The notes: a model not told the origin generated them from the letters alone. A DNA stretch of 64,000 nt from Haploplasma modicum ATCC 29102 (GCF_000687835.1 NZ_JHYB01000002.1:1-64000); one strand, 5' to 3'; shown: positions 41,408 to 51,421, numbered from the stretch's first letter. A program made the numbers and translations.

Positions 41408-44020
41408 ATGGAAAAATTAATTTTAGTGGATGGTAATTCAATTCTATTTCGTGCATATTATGCAACAGCTTATCCAGGCGCTGTTTTAATGAAAACATCT
41501 AAGGGTGAATATACAAATGCATTATTTGCCTTTATTAATATGTTTAGTAAAATAATTGAAGACCACAATTCATATATCTTAGTTGCATTTGATACAAAAG
41601 AGCCAACTTTTAGACATATAGACTATAAAGAATACAAGGCTGGAAGAGCAAAAATGCCAGAAGAACTCGCTGAACAAATTCCAAGAGTGTATGAGTATAT
41701 TGAAAAACTAGGAATTAAGGCATATTTTAAGGCTGGTTATGAAGCGGATGATATTATAGGTATCTATGCAAAAGAAGCTTCAAATAAAGGAATTAAAGTA
41801 GAAATTTTTTCAAGTGATCGTGACTTACTGCAATTAGTAGATGAAAATATTACTGTTAACTTATTAAAAAAAGGAATGCAAGAAGTTATCGCCTATACTC
41901 CAAGTAGTTTGTTTGCTGAGTTTGAGTTAACTCATGAACAAATAATTGATTTAAAAGCCCTACAAGGTGATCCAAGTGATAATATTCCAGGAGTTCCAGG
42001 TGTTGGTCCTAAAACAGCAACTAATCTATTAAAGGAATATCATACTTTAGAAGGTATTTATGAAAACATTGATGCTCTAAAAGGTAAAGTTAAAGAAAGA
42101 TTAGAAGAAAATAAAGAATTAGCTTTATTAAGTAAAAAATTAGTAACGATTATGACAGAAGGAAGTCTTGATTACACTTTAGAAGAGTTAAAACGTGATA
42201 ATTTTGATCTATCAAACTTAGTTTCTTTTCTACAAAAATATGAGTTACATAATTTAGTAAAATTAATTGATACCGAAAAAATTGATTATTCATTTGATTA
42301 TGAGATAGTAGATAATGCTAGCAAGTTAGATAAAATACTTAAAAACAATTCAAGTATTTATTTTGAATTAAGTGATTCAAATTACCATAAAGCAACCCTT
42401 TGGGGGATTGGTTATTTTGATGGTAAATCAAGTTATTTTATTGATCCTAAGTTATTAGAAGAAGATATTTTTAAAAGCTATTTAAAGAATAATAAAATAA
42501 ATAAATATTCATACAATTATAAGGCAGCTAAAGTAAATTTATTATATAAAGGGATAGACTTTAATAATATTACTTTTGATTTACTTCTTGCTGCATACTT
42601 AATTGATTCACATTATGGTAAGGATGAATTTAAGTATGTTGTTTCTAACTTTAATTATGATGGAATTGAATATGAAGATTTAATTTATGGAAAAGGTGCT
42701 AAAAAAGGTTTACCAGAAAAAGAAGTATACCAAAAGCATATTGTAAGTAAAGCTCGTGCAATTTATCTACTTAAAGATTTACTAATTAAACAATTAAAAG
42801 AAAAAGAACAATATCATTTATTAACCGAGATAGAGTTACCACTTTCTAATGTTTTAGCGAAAATGGAATATCAAGGAATATTGATTGATAAAGAAGAGTT
42901 AAAAAAACAAACAATTGAAACTAATAATAGAATATTAGAATTAACTAAAGAAATTATTAATTTAGCAGGCGTAGATTTCAACGTTCAATCACCAAAACAA
43001 TTAGGTGATGTTTTATTTGAAACCTTAAACCTCCCACATGGTAAGAAAAATAAGACTGGTTATTCAACAAATGTTGATGTTTTAAATAAGTTAGTTAATG
43101 TTCATCCAATAATTCCTTTAATTTTAGATTTTAGGGAATTAAACAAATTATATACGACATATTTAGTAGGTCTTGATAGTGCAATTTTTGATGATAATAA
43201 AATTCATACAATCTATATGCAAGCTGTAACAACAACAGGTAGATTATCTTCAGTTGAGCCTAACTTACAAAATATTCCAACTAGAACAAAAGAAGGTAAA
43301 GAAATTAGAAAAATCTTTATTGCTGATAAAAACAACTATTTAGTAAGTTCTGACTATTCGCAAATTGAACTTAGAATCCTTGCAGATATGGCTGATGTTA
43401 ATGAATTAAAGAAAGCATTTAATGATTACCGTGATATTCATAGTGAAACAGCTAAGAAAGTATTTAGCATAGACAGTGAACCATCAAGTGAACAAAGAAG
43501 ACAAGCTAAGGCGGTAAACTTTGGAATTATTTATGGAATGGGAGCATGGAGTTTAAGTGAAGATTTAAATATCTCACCGGCTGAGGCCCAAAATTTTATT
43601 GATAAATATTTAGAAGTATATCCAGAAATAAAAGATTATATGACTAACATTGTAGAGTTTGCGACAAATAAAGGATATGTTGAAACTCTAAGCAAGAGAA
43701 GAAGATATATTCCAGAACTTTCATCAAGTGTGTATATGCAAAGAGAGTTTGGTAAAAGAACGGCATTAAATGCACCAATTCAAGGAACTGCAGCTGATAT
43801 TATTAAGATTGCGATGATTAATTTAGATAATTATATTGTAGAAAATAACTTAAAATCAAAAATACTTCTTCAAGTACATGACGAACTGATCTTAGAAGTT
43901 CCAGAACAAGAAGTAGAATTAATGAAAAATATCATTGGTAAAATTATGTCAGAAGCTTATAAATTAAAAGTAAAATTAGAAACAAGTACTGCAGTTGGTA
44001 AAACTTGGTATGAAATATAA
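41408..44020 (+). CDS. polA: DNA polymerase I
   Basis: The 870-residue repair polymerase has an N-terminal 5'-3' exonuclease (LVDGNSILFRAYYA, KAGYEADDIIG, GDPSDNIPGVPGVGPKTA), a middle domain, and a polymerase domain with motif A SDYSQIELR, motif B RRQAKAVNFGIIYG and motif C LQVHDEL. The middle domain starts IYFELSDSN, without the Asp-x-Glu pair of an active 3'-5' exonuclease, as in Bacillus and Taq Pol I, so it should not proofread. It leads the conserved order polA-mutM-coaE-dnaB-dnaI. Confidence 0.96.
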   Translation: MEKLILVDGNSILFRAYYATAYPGAVLMKTSKGEYTNALFAFINMFSKIIEDHNSYILVAFDTKEPTFRHIDYKEYKAGRAKMPEELAEQIPRVYEYIEKLGIKAYFKAGYEADDIIGIYAKEASNKGIKVEIFSSDRDLLQLVDENITVNLLKKGMQEVIAYTPSSLFAEFELTHEQIIDLKALQGDPSDNIPGVPGVGPKTATNLLKEYHTLEGIYENIDALKGKVKERLEENKELALLSKKLVTIMTEGSLDYTLEELKRDNFDLSNLVSFLQKYELHNLVKLIDTEKIDYSFDYEIVDNASKLDKILKNNSSIYFELSDSNYHKATLWGIGYFDGKSSYFIDPKLLEEDIFKSYLKNNKINKYSYNYKAAKVNLLYKGIDFNNITFDLLLAAYLIDSHYGKDEFKYVVSNFNYDGIEYEDLIYGKGAKKGLPEKEVYQKHIVSKARAIYLLKDLLIKQLKEKEQYHLLTEIELPLSNVLAKMEYQGILIDKEELKKQTIETNNRILELTKEIINLAGVDFNVQSPKQLGDVLFETLNLPHGKKNKTGYSTNVDVLNKLVNVHPIIPLILDFRELNKLYTTYLVGLDSAIFDDNKIHTIYMQAVTTTGRLSSVEPNLQNIPTRTKEGKEIRKIFIADKNNYLVSSDYSQIELRILADMADVNELKKAFNDYRDIHSETAKKVFSIDSEPSSEQRRQAKAVNFGIIYGMGAWSLSEDLNISPAEAQNFIDKYLEVYPEIKDYMTNIVEFATNKGYVETLSKRRRYIPELSSSVYMQREFGKRTALNAPIQGTAADIIKIAMINLDNYIVENNLKSKILLQVHDELILEVPEQEVELMKNIIGKIMSEAYKLKVKLETSTAVGKTWYEI

Positions 44021-44042
44021 GCCGCTTATGTGGCTTATTTTA
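44017..44042 (+). terminator. Short hairpin at the polA stop
   Basis: ATAAGCC (44017-44023) with GGCTTAT (44032-44038), loop GCTTATGT, then TTTAT. It directly abuts the DnaA-box inverted repeat, so the boundary of the two is unclear. Confidence 0.5.
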
Positions 44043-44062
44043 TCCACAAAAATTGTGGATAA
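44040..44062. promoter_or_regulatory. Inverted pair of consensus DnaA boxes before mutM
   Basis: TTATCCACA (44040-44048) is a perfect DnaA box, and TGTGGATAA (44054-44062) is its exact inverted copy, five bases apart. The same bases form a 10-bp hairpin with an AAA loop. It may bind DnaA to regulate mutM or to titrate DnaA; it may also be only a hairpin. Confidence 0.55.
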
Positions 44063-44105
44063 GTATTTGCATAAAATATGATAAGATAAATTGAGAGGTG
44101 ATTAG

Positions 44106-44918
44106 ATGCCAGAACTACCAGAAGTTGAGACGGTTAGAAAACAGTTACGTAATCTAGTCTTAGATAAAAAAATAATTGAAGTTTTACCAGTCTATGAAAA
44201 AATAGTAGACGGAGATATTAATGAATTCTTACAAATCATGACAAATAATAAAATTATTGATGTTGAAAGATATGGTAAGTATTTAGTTTTTATACTAAAT
44301 GATAGTCATGTTTTAATTTCACATCTTCGCATGGAAGGTAAATATCATATTAGAGATAGTAAGTATCCTTTAAGTAAACATGAGCATATAATATTTTACT
44401 TTGAAGATAATACTAGTCTTAGATATGATGACACAAGAAAATTTGGAAGAATGGAAATAAGAACTAAAGATAATTATTTAAAAGTTAACCCACTTGCTAA
44501 ACTTGGAAGTGAACCAAGTAATATGAGTGATAATGAATTATTTTTAAAATTAAAAAATAAAAATACAACAATTAAACAAGCGCTACTTGACCAAACAGTT
44601 ATTTCAGGTCTTGGTAATATCTATGTTGATGAAACCTTGTTTTTAAGTAAAATTGACCCAAGAAGAAACACGAAAGAAATTACCCTAGATGAAGCAAACT
44701 CGCTAACTAATAGCGCAAAGCTTGTTTTAGACAAAGCGATAAAACTAGGTGGAACAACCATTAAGTCATTCTCAGCAACTGACATTCATGGAAAATTCCA
44801 AAATCATTTAAATGTACATACTAAAGTTAATGAAGCATGTCCTGTTTGTGGAAATACAATTATTAAAATAAAAGTTGGGGGAAGAGGAACTTATGTCTGT
44901 GAAACATGCCAAAAATAA
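44106..44918 (+). CDS. mutM: Formamidopyrimidine-DNA glycosylase
   Basis: The 270-residue Fpg protein removes 8-oxoguanine and nicks the abasic site. After Met removal it begins PELPEVET, with Pro2 the catalytic amine and Glu3 an active-site residue. SHLRMEGKY has the conserved Lys, and the helix-two-turn-helix includes ISGLGNIYVDE. A zinc finger CPVC...CETC ends the protein. GAGAGGTG precedes the ATG. It overlaps coaE by 26 bases. Confidence 0.96.
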   Translation: MPELPEVETVRKQLRNLVLDKKIIEVLPVYEKIVDGDINEFLQIMTNNKIIDVERYGKYLVFILNDSHVLISHLRMEGKYHIRDSKYPLSKHEHIIFYFEDNTSLRYDDTRKFGRMEIRTKDNYLKVNPLAKLGSEPSNMSDNELFLKLKNKNTTIKQALLDQTVISGLGNIYVDETLFLSKIDPRRNTKEITLDEANSLTNSAKLVLDKAIKLGGTTIKSFSATDIHGKFQNHLNVHTKVNEACPVCGNTIIKIKVGGRGTYVCETCQK

Positions 44919-45516
44919 ACCATTTATCTATGGGTTAACTGGTGGTATTGGTAGTGGGAAGACAACAGCAACTAACTTTTTCCTAGAAAAAGATATCAAA
45001 GTATTTGATTCAGATCTGTTTGTTAAACATATTTGGGAAAGTAATTTAGAATTAAAAAAAACTATCAAAGATAAATATAATATTGATATATCAACTATAT
45101 CTGGAAAAAAAGAATTATCTAATATTATATTTAGTAGTATAAGTGATAAGGCATATATTAATTCATTAATTCATCCACTAGTCCTTAATGGTATTTTAGA
45201 ATTTATAAATTTAAATAGTAATGAAAAATACTTAGTTATAGATATGCCATTATTATTTGAAATTAATTATGAAAAAAATGTTTCTAAAACAATCTTAATT
45301 TATACAAGTAAGAAAAATCAAATAAAAAGAATTATGAAGCGTGATAACTTAACGAAAGAAGAAGCGCTTAATAGAATTAATAATCAAATGAGTTTAAAAG
45401 ATAAGAAAAAGTTAGCAGACTATGTAATAGTTAACAATAGTTCAATGGATAAATATTTAGAAAAGTTAGAATTACTATATGGGGGAATGAATGATGAGAG
45501 TGGGGAGCAAATTTAG
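44893..45516 (+). CDS. coaE: Dephospho-CoA kinase
   Basis: The 207-residue kinase carries out the last step of coenzyme A synthesis. The P-loop is GLTGGIGSGKTT near residue 17, followed by FDSDLFVK, VIDMPLLFE and the lid region IKRIMKRDNLTKEEALNRI. I take the ATG at 44893, behind AGAGGA; a TTG at 44875 would add six residues. The start lies inside the mutM zinc-finger coding region and the end lies inside dnaB. Confidence 0.94.
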   Translation: MSVKHAKNKPFIYGLTGGIGSGKTTATNFFLEKDIKVFDSDLFVKHIWESNLELKKTIKDKYNIDISTISGKKELSNIIFSSISDKAYINSLIHPLVLNGILEFINLNSNEKYLVIDMPLLFEINYEKNVSKTILIYTSKKNQIKRIMKRDNLTKEEALNRINNQMSLKDKKKLADYVIVNNSSMDKYLEKLELLYGGMNDESGEQI

Positions 45517-46663
45517 ACTACAAACTAAAACCGATTTAAGTTTTAGTGATTTTCGTGTTTTATCACTACTATATCAACCTTTAATAGGGATTGATGGTTT
45601 TAGTTTATATGTAACCTTAACCCACTTATCAAAATCAATTAGTGAATTAAAACATCAAGCATTGTTTGATATCCTTAATTTAACAAAAGATAATTTTATT
45701 AGTATAACAGAAAAACTAGAGGCTATTGGCTTAGTTGAGACCTTTGTTAGAGATGAAACTGATTATATTTATGTATTAAAGCCACCATATTCAGCTAAAA
45801 AGTTTTTAATTGATACCTTCTTAGGGACATATTTAGAAAGTGAAATTGGCGATAAAAATTTAAAAATATTACTTGAAATCTTCAAAGTAAAGGAACTAGA
45901 TTTTTATGGCTATGAAAATATTAGTAAAACTTTTGATGACTTATATAGCTTTAGAGTAAAGAAACTACTTAAAGTTGATTTTAAATTAGAAGAAAGAAAT
46001 GGCAATAATACTAAATTAATTAGAAATAGTATTGACTATAATATGTTAATAGAAAAATTACCAAGAGCACTTAAAACACCTAGTTTATTTAATGAAAACT
46101 TTAAACAAAAAATTATTCAACTTGCATATGTCTATCAGTTTAGCATTAGTGATCTAATAGAAATCTTTAAGGAGTCGGCTAAAAATGGTAGTGATTTAAA
46201 CATTGAAGCAATTAATTTTAGAGCAAAACTTTATTATGCAAATCAAAATAAAGATATTTATGTTGAAGAAAATAAGTTAACTGATGAAGAAAAGATTGCT
46301 ACATTACCACTTGATACAATTGTACAAAAGTTTGTACTTGGTGATCATCAGCAAAAAGCAATGGCACTATCAACTATTAATGATTTTATTAATCAAACAG
46401 AAATTGATTTAGGAGTTTTAAACATATTAATAATGTTTATCTTGAAAAATAAAAATGGTGAACTACCACACGTTAATTACATATTAAAGGTTTGGAAGTC
46501 ATGGCAAAACAGTGGTGTGTCAAGTATTAGTGATGCTATTAGTCATCAAGAACAAATTGAAAAGAAATGGAAAAACAAGAAATCATATAGTAATGAACCG
46601 AAGGTTAATAAACCTGAATGGTTAGATGAGTACTTAAAAGAAATACAAGAGATGGAGGGATAA
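45491..46663 (+). CDS. dnaB: Replication initiation and membrane attachment protein DnaB (Firmicutes type)
   Basis: The 390-residue protein is the Gram-positive DnaB/DnaD-related helicase loader component, not the helicase. Its start (LQTKTDLSFSDFRVLSLLYQPLIGIDGFSLYVTL) is the winged-helix DDBH1 domain, and the C-terminal part carries a DDBH2/DnaB_2 domain (ADLNVLNILIMFIL-like, HVNYILKVWKSWQNSGV). It brings DnaI and the helicase to the origin. GGGGGA precedes two adjacent ATG codons (45491, 45494); either may start. It overlaps coaE by about 26 bases. Confidence 0.9.
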   Translation: MMRVGSKFRLQTKTDLSFSDFRVLSLLYQPLIGIDGFSLYVTLTHLSKSISELKHQALFDILNLTKDNFISITEKLEAIGLVETFVRDETDYIYVLKPPYSAKKFLIDTFLGTYLESEIGDKNLKILLEIFKVKELDFYGYENISKTFDDLYSFRVKKLLKVDFKLEERNGNNTKLIRNSIDYNMLIEKLPRALKTPSLFNENFKQKIIQLAYVYQFSISDLIEIFKESAKNGSDLNIEAINFRAKLYYANQNKDIYVEENKLTDEEKIATLPLDTIVQKFVLGDHQQKAMALSTINDFINQTEIDLGVLNILIMFILKNKNGELPHVNYILKVWKSWQNSGVSSISDAISHQEQIEKKWKNKKSYSNEPKVNKPEWLDEYLKEIQEMEG

Positions 46664-46664
46664 A

Positions 46665-47471
46665 ATGAGCTTAAAAGATATAAGAGATAGAGTAAAAAAT
46701 GATTTAGAGACAAAAGATTTAATTTTAGATGATAATGATTTAATGATAGTTGATAGATATTTAAATATTAGAAATCAAATTAAAGATGGCTATAAACCAA
46801 TTTTAAAAACAGATCCTTATATTGAAATTGTTTATATCCCAACAAAAGAACGATTAGAAGAAGAAAAACTCTCGAAACTTAAAAATAATTTATTAGTTTT
46901 TGAAAGTGATATTTATCTTCAAGATGCAGATATCGAAAACTTTGAAATTTTTAATGATGAACGTGAAAAAATAAAAAAAATCGCCTTAGATTTTGTTAAA
47001 AACTATGATGAAAATGTTTATCAAAAAGGATTATATATTTACGGGAAATATCGTACAGGTAAGACATATATATTATCAGCAATTGCTAATCACTTAGCTA
47101 AAAATGATTGTCAAGTTTTATTAGTATTTATGCCTGATTTAGTAAGAACAATTAAACAAGGAATTAGTGATGGTACTATGGAGAGTAAAATTAATTTATT
47201 AAAACAAACTGAAGTTTTAATGATTGATGATATTGGTGGGGAAAATATTACTGCATGGTTTAGAGATGAGATTTTACTTCCAATCTTGCAGTACCGATTA
47301 TCAGCAAAACTTACTACATTTTTCTCATCCAATTTAGATTATAATAATTTAACACAGAGTCTAAGTCAAGGTTCAAAAACCGAACACGATTTTGTTAAAG
47401 CAGTAAGAGTAATTCAGCGAATTAGAGAATTAACAACATACATTAAATTAGACGACAAACAATATAAATAA
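46665..47471 (+). CDS. dnaI: Primosomal protein DnaI, helicase loader
   Basis: The 268-residue AAA+ ATPase loads the replicative helicase. Walker A is GKYRTGKTY near residue 126-134, Walker B is VLMIDDIGGE, and sensor 1 lies in TFFSSN. The N-terminal domain has none of the cysteines that form the zinc site of Bacillus DnaI. It follows dnaB by one base. The nrdR gene that often precedes dnaB in Firmicutes is absent here. Confidence 0.92.
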   Translation: MSLKDIRDRVKNDLETKDLILDDNDLMIVDRYLNIRNQIKDGYKPILKTDPYIEIVYIPTKERLEEEKLSKLKNNLLVFESDIYLQDADIENFEIFNDEREKIKKIALDFVKNYDENVYQKGLYIYGKYRTGKTYILSAIANHLAKNDCQVLLVFMPDLVRTIKQGISDGTMESKINLLKQTEVLMIDDIGGENITAWFRDEILLPILQYRLSAKLTTFFSSNLDYNNLTQSLSQGSKTEHDFVKAVRVIQRIRELTTYIKLDDKQYK

Positions 47472-47476
47472 AATAA

Positions 47477-47504
47477 TTGACTACAATTAAAATTGTGATA
47501 TAAT
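47477..47504 (+). promoter_or_regulatory. Promoter of the thrS T-box
   Basis: TTGACT (47477-47482), spacer 16, TATAAT (47499-47504), with an upstream TG making TGATATAAT. Confidence 0.88.
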
Positions 47505-47510
47505 TTATTT

Positions 47511-47715
47511 AATAACGAAGAAGAGGACACGATTAATTTAGAAATTAGCGACGTAGGTTAGTGAAAGCTACGAACATAAATTAATTACTACCTTGGAGTT
47601 GGCATTGCCCGGGTAATTCCGTTAAAGATCAAATGAGTGCTAGGAAACTAGAACTAAGGTGGTACCGCGTAAATTTACGTCCTTAGATATTAATATATCT
47701 AGGGATTTTTTTATT
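47511..47715 (+). promoter_or_regulatory. T-box leader of thrS (tRNA-Thr sensing)
   Basis: It contains the stem-I GTGAAAG region, a specifier loop ATTACTACC with Thr codon ACT (47587-47589; ACC at 47590 is the alternative), the CCCGGGTAATTCCGTTAAA block shared base for base with the pheST leader, and the T-box AAGGTGGTACCGCG (47656-47669). A terminator ends it. Uncharged tRNA-Thr should switch thrS on. Confidence 0.93.
47680..47715 (+). terminator. Regulated terminator of the thrS T-box
   Basis: TCCTTAGATAT (47680-47690) with ATATCTAGGGA (47695-47705), loop TAAT, then seven T. Confidence 0.9.
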
Positions 47716-47737
47716 TATAAGAAAGAAGGAAATAAAT

Positions 47738-49660
47738 ATGATTAAAATAACATTACCTGATGGAAGCATTAAAGATTATGAATTAAATATAACACCATTT
47801 GAGATTGCTAAAAGCATTAGTGAAGGTCTATCAAAAATGGTTAAAGCTGCAATTTTCAATGATGAATATGTTGAACTTAATAGAAAGTTACAGGCTGATG
47901 GAAAAATTAGATTACTAACAAAAAATGATAAAGAAGCGCTAGATGTTTTAAATCATAGTACAAGTCATTTAATGGCTGAGGCTATCACTAATCTTTATCC
48001 GGGTGCTAATTTTGGGGTTGGACCTTACATTAAAGAAGGTTTTTACTATGACGTTGATTTTAAAGATGTTGAGGTAACAGATCAAATGTTACCTTTAATT
48101 GAAAAAGAAATGTTAAGACTTGCAAACCTTGGTGAAGAAATTGTAAGAAGAGATGTAACATATAAAGAAGCAAAGGAAATATTTAAAAATGATAAATATA
48201 AATTAGAAATCATTGAACAATATAAAGATGATTTATTAACTGTATATACACAAGGAAATTTTACTGATTTATGCCGTGGTGGTCATTTAGTTAATACAAA
48301 AGAAATTAAACATTTTAAACTTTTAAATATGGCTGGTGCTTATTGGCGTGGTGATTCAAAAAACAAACAGTTAACTAGAATTTATGGAACAAGTTTCTTT
48401 AGCGCTAAAGAATTAAAGGAACACCTAGAAATACTAGAAGAAAGAAAACAAAGAGATCACCGTAAACTAGGTAAAGAATTAAACTTATTTATGATTAGTA
48501 ACGAAGTTGGTCAAGGTCTACCTATATGGTTACCTAAAGGAGCAACAATTAGACGCACTATTGAAAGATATATTACAGACGTTGAAATAAGAGCAGGGTA
48601 TAATCATGTTTATACTCCAATACTAGCAAAACATGAATTATATATAACATCTGGACACTGGGGTCATTACCAAGATACAATGTTTCCACCAATTGATATG
48701 CCAGATGGTGAAAAACTAGTTTTAAGACCAATGAACTGTCCACATCATATGATTATTTTTAAAGATGAAGTTAGAAGTTACCGTGATTTACCAATTAGAA
48801 TCGCAGAACTTGGAATGATGCACCGTTATGAAAAATCAGGCGCATTGTCAGGACTTCAAAGAGTAAGAGAAATGACATTAAATGATGCTCATATTTTTGT
48901 AAGACCAGATCAAATTAAAGAAGAAATTAGTCGTACTATGAATATGATTGTTGAAACATATAAAGTCTTTGGTATAAGTGATTATTACTTTAGACTAAGT
49001 TACCGTGATCCAAATAATACTGACAAATACTTTGATGATAATGAAATGTGGAATAAAGCAGAAAGCACATTAAAACATGTTATGGATGAATTAGAGTTAA
49101 ATTATGAAGAAGCAATTGGAGAAGCAGCATTTTACGGACCAAAAATTGACGTTCAAGTTAAAACAGCAATGGGTACAGAAGAAACATTATCAACCGTACA
49201 ATTAGACTTCTTATTACCAGAGAGATTTGAATTAACTTATGTTGGTGAAGATGGTAAAAATGATAAAAGACCAGTTGTTATCCACCGTGGTGTAGTATCA
49301 ACAATGGAAAGATTTGTTTCATACTTAATTGAAGTATATAAAGGTGCATTTCCATTTTGGTTATCACCAGTTCAAATTAAGGTAATTCCAGTTAATAATA
49401 ATCACCATTTAGATTATGCTAAGGAATTAACTGATAAATTAATCAATCTAGGATTTAGAGTAGAAGCGGATTACCGTGAAGAAAAATTAGGTTATAAGAT
49501 TAGAGAAGCTCAAACTCAAAAGATTCCATATCAATTAGTTTTAGGTGATAACGAAAGAGATAATGAATTAGTTACATACCGTAAATATGGAAGCACAGAA
49601 CAAACAACAGTTAAGTTTATTGACTTTGTTAATATGATTGAAAAAGAATTAATTAAATAA
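47738..49660 (+). CDS. thrS: Threonyl-tRNA synthetase
   Basis: The 640-residue class-II synthetase has an N-terminal TGS domain (1-60, [13 protein letters not shown]), the N2 editing domain ([13 protein letters not shown] with the HxxxH motif, later CRGGHL), the catalytic core with zinc-binding Cys in RPMNCPHHM, motif 2 ([20 protein letters not shown]) and motif 3 ([12 protein letters not shown]), and a C-terminal anticodon domain. All usual domains are kept. It is monocistronic under a T-box. Confidence 0.97.
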   Translation: MIKITLPDGSIKDYELNITPFEIAKSISEGLSKMVKAAIFNDEYVELNRKLQADGKIRLLTKNDKEALDVLNHSTSHLMAEAITNLYPGANFGVGPYIKEGFYYDVDFKDVEVTDQMLPLIEKEMLRLANLGEEIVRRDVTYKEAKEIFKNDKYKLEIIEQYKDDLLTVYTQGNFTDLCRGGHLVNTKEIKHFKLLNMAGAYWRGDSKNKQLTRIYGTSFFSAKELKEHLEILEERKQRDHRKLGKELNLFMISNEVGQGLPIWLPKGATIRRTIERYITDVEIRAGYNHVYTPILAKHELYITSGHWGHYQDTMFPPIDMPDGEKLVLRPMNCPHHMIIFKDEVRSYRDLPIRIAELGMMHRYEKSGALSGLQRVREMTLNDAHIFVRPDQIKEEISRTMNMIVETYKVFGISDYYFRLSYRDPNNTDKYFDDNEMWNKAESTLKHVMDELELNYEEAIGEAAFYGPKIDVQVKTAMGTEETLSTVQLDFLLPERFELTYVGEDGKNDKRPVVIHRGVVSTMERFVSYLIEVYKGAFPFWLSPVQIKVIPVNNNHHLDYAKELTDKLINLGFRVEADYREEKLGYKIREAQTQKIPYQLVLGDNERDNELVTYRKYGSTEQTTVKFIDFVNMIEKELIK

Positions 49661-49670
49661 TTAAAGAAAG

Positions 49671-49698
49671 AATGCATGTTTTTCATGCATTTTTTTTG
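49671..49698 (+). terminator. Terminator of thrS
   Basis: AATGCATG (49671-49678), loop TTTTT, CATGCATT (49684-49691), then T. Confidence 0.9.
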
Positions 49699-49705
49699 AT
49701 ATAAT
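49697..49705 (+). promoter_or_regulatory. Extended -10 promoter of the mrp-ABC operon
   Basis: TGATATAAT, overlapping the tail of the thrS terminator and 20 bases before the ATG. Confidence 0.55.
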
Positions 49706-49724
49706 AGATAAAAGAGGTGGTCTT

Positions 49725-50735
49725 ATGACTAAAATTGAAATAATAAAATTATTAGGTAAGATAATTGAACCTGATACTAATAAAACACTAGAAGAACTTG
49801 ATGCTATTAAGTCTTTAAATATTTTAACTAATAAAGTAGTTGATGTAGTAATCAAATTACCATCACTTAATCATTTAGAAGATATTAAACGCCAAGTAGC
49901 AACAATTATTAAAATAGATTTAGCATATCCAGGAGTAAAGATTGATATTACTAAGGATTTATCAATAAAAGAAGAAGTAGTTGTTTCAAATGATTCTTCA
50001 AAAATTAAATATTTAGCAATTGCAAGTGGCAAAGGTGGTGTTGGTAAATCAAGTGTTACCGCAAATTTAGCTTATGCATTTAAGAGATTAGGAAAAAAAG
50101 TAGGTATTATTGATGTTGATATTTATGGCGCTAGCATTCCTTTTGTCTTAGATATGAAAATTAAGCCACTTGACTTAGATGATGAAGGTAAAATAATTCC
50201 TGCAAATTTTGAAGGAATTCAAATTATATCAACAGAATTTTTTGTTCCAAGAGATAAACCTTTAATGTGGAGAGCACCAATTGCTAGTCAAATGACAAAA
50301 ATGTTTTTTGAATCAGTAGCTTTTCATGAAGATACAGAAATAGTTTTAATTGATATGCCACCAGGAACTGGTGATATTGCAATTGATGTTAGAGAATTAC
50401 TTCCTAAAAGTGATATGATTATTGTAACAACACCTAATATACCAGCAAGTAATATTGCCGTTAAAGCGGGTCTTGGCTCAAAAGAAATTGGCCACAATAT
50501 AATAGGTGTAATAGAAAACATGAGTTTTTACTATAATGCATGTAGTAAAGAAAAAGAATATATATTTGGTACTGGGGGAGCGGAGTTAGTTGCTGAAAAA
50601 ATAGGAGTAGATATTATAGGTAAAATTCCACTAACTACGATAACAGAAAATACAATCCTATTTGACATGACAACAATTCAGGGGAAAATCTTTATGCAAA
50701 TTGCTGCAAATTATTTAGAAAGGATAAAAAAATGA
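49725..50735 (+). CDS. Mrp/ApbC-type P-loop ATPase without the CxxC pair
   Basis: The 336-residue protein has an N-terminal MIP18/DUF59-like domain (1-85) and a MinD-like ATPase with the deviant Walker A ASGKGGVGKSSV, DVDIYGASIP, VLIDMPPGTGD and IGVIENMSF. Mrp/NBP35 proteins normally hold an Fe-S cluster between subunits through a CxxC after the ENMS block. Here that place reads YYNACSKEKEY, with the only cysteine in the protein, so a cluster carrier role is doubtful. It overlaps an ABC ATPase gene by ATGA. Confidence 0.9.
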   Translation: MTKIEIIKLLGKIIEPDTNKTLEELDAIKSLNILTNKVVDVVIKLPSLNHLEDIKRQVATIIKIDLAYPGVKIDITKDLSIKEEVVVSNDSSKIKYLAIASGKGGVGKSSVTANLAYAFKRLGKKVGIIDVDIYGASIPFVLDMKIKPLDLDDEGKIIPANFEGIQIISTEFFVPRDKPLMWRAPIASQMTKMFFESVAFHEDTEIVLIDMPPGTGDIAIDVRELLPKSDMIIVTTPNIPASNIAVKAGLGSKEIGHNIIGVIENMSFYYNACSKEKEYIFGTGGAELVAEKIGVDIIGKIPLTTITENTILFDMTTIQGKIFMQIAANYLERIKK

Positions 50736-51421
50736 TAAAAATTTCTAATTTATCAAAAAGTTATGGCACAGTCAAAGCTTTAAATAACATCAATTTAGAA
50801 ATTGGGGAAAATAGAATTATTGGTTTATTAGGACCAAATGGTAGTGGAAAATCAACTTTAATTAAAATTTTAAATGGTCTTTTAAAAGAAGACTCAGGTA
50901 TAGTTTTAATCGATGGTTTTGAGATTGGAGTTTCTAGTAAAGAGATAATTTCTTATTTACCAGAGAGAACTTACTTAGATAATAATTTAACAGTTTCTGA
51001 AACAATAAGTTTTTTTAAAGACTTTTATAAAGACTTTAGCCAAGTTAGAGCTTATAAATTAGTAGAGGATCTAAAGATTGATCCAAATAAAAAAATTAAA
51101 ACCTTATCTAAAGGTAATAAAGAAAAAGTTCAACTTATTTTAGTAGTTAGTAGAGATGCAAGATATTATATCCTTGATGAACCAATAGCAGGAGTTGATC
51201 CAGCAACAAGAGATTATATACTAGAAACTGTCCTAAATAATTTAAGTATAAATTCAACCCTTATTATTTCCACTCATTTAATCTCTGATATTGAGAGTTA
51301 TTTAAATGAAGTTATAATAATTAAAGAAGGAAACATAATCTATAATGGCGATAAATTAAATCTTTTAAAAGACTATGAGTCACTTGATGAATGGTTTAGA
51401 AGGGAGTTTAGACATGTTTAA
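50732..51421 (+). CDS. ABC transporter ATP-binding protein
   Basis: The 229-residue ATPase has Walker A GPNGSGKST, a Q loop near YLPERTYLD, the signature LSKGNKEK (Lys-Gly in place of the classical Gly-Gly), Walker B YYILDEPIAGVDP and the switch His in ISTH. The pattern is that of ABC-2 export pumps. It overlaps both the Mrp gene and the permease gene, so the three are translated together. Confidence 0.92.
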   Translation: MIKISNLSKSYGTVKALNNINLEIGENRIIGLLGPNGSGKSTLIKILNGLLKEDSGIVLIDGFEIGVSSKEIISYLPERTYLDNNLTVSETISFFKDFYKDFSQVRAYKLVEDLKIDPNKKIKTLSKGNKEKVQLILVVSRDARYYILDEPIAGVDPATRDYILETVLNNLSINSTLIISTHLISDIESYLNEVIIIKEGNIIYNGDKLNLLKDYESLDEWFRREFRHV

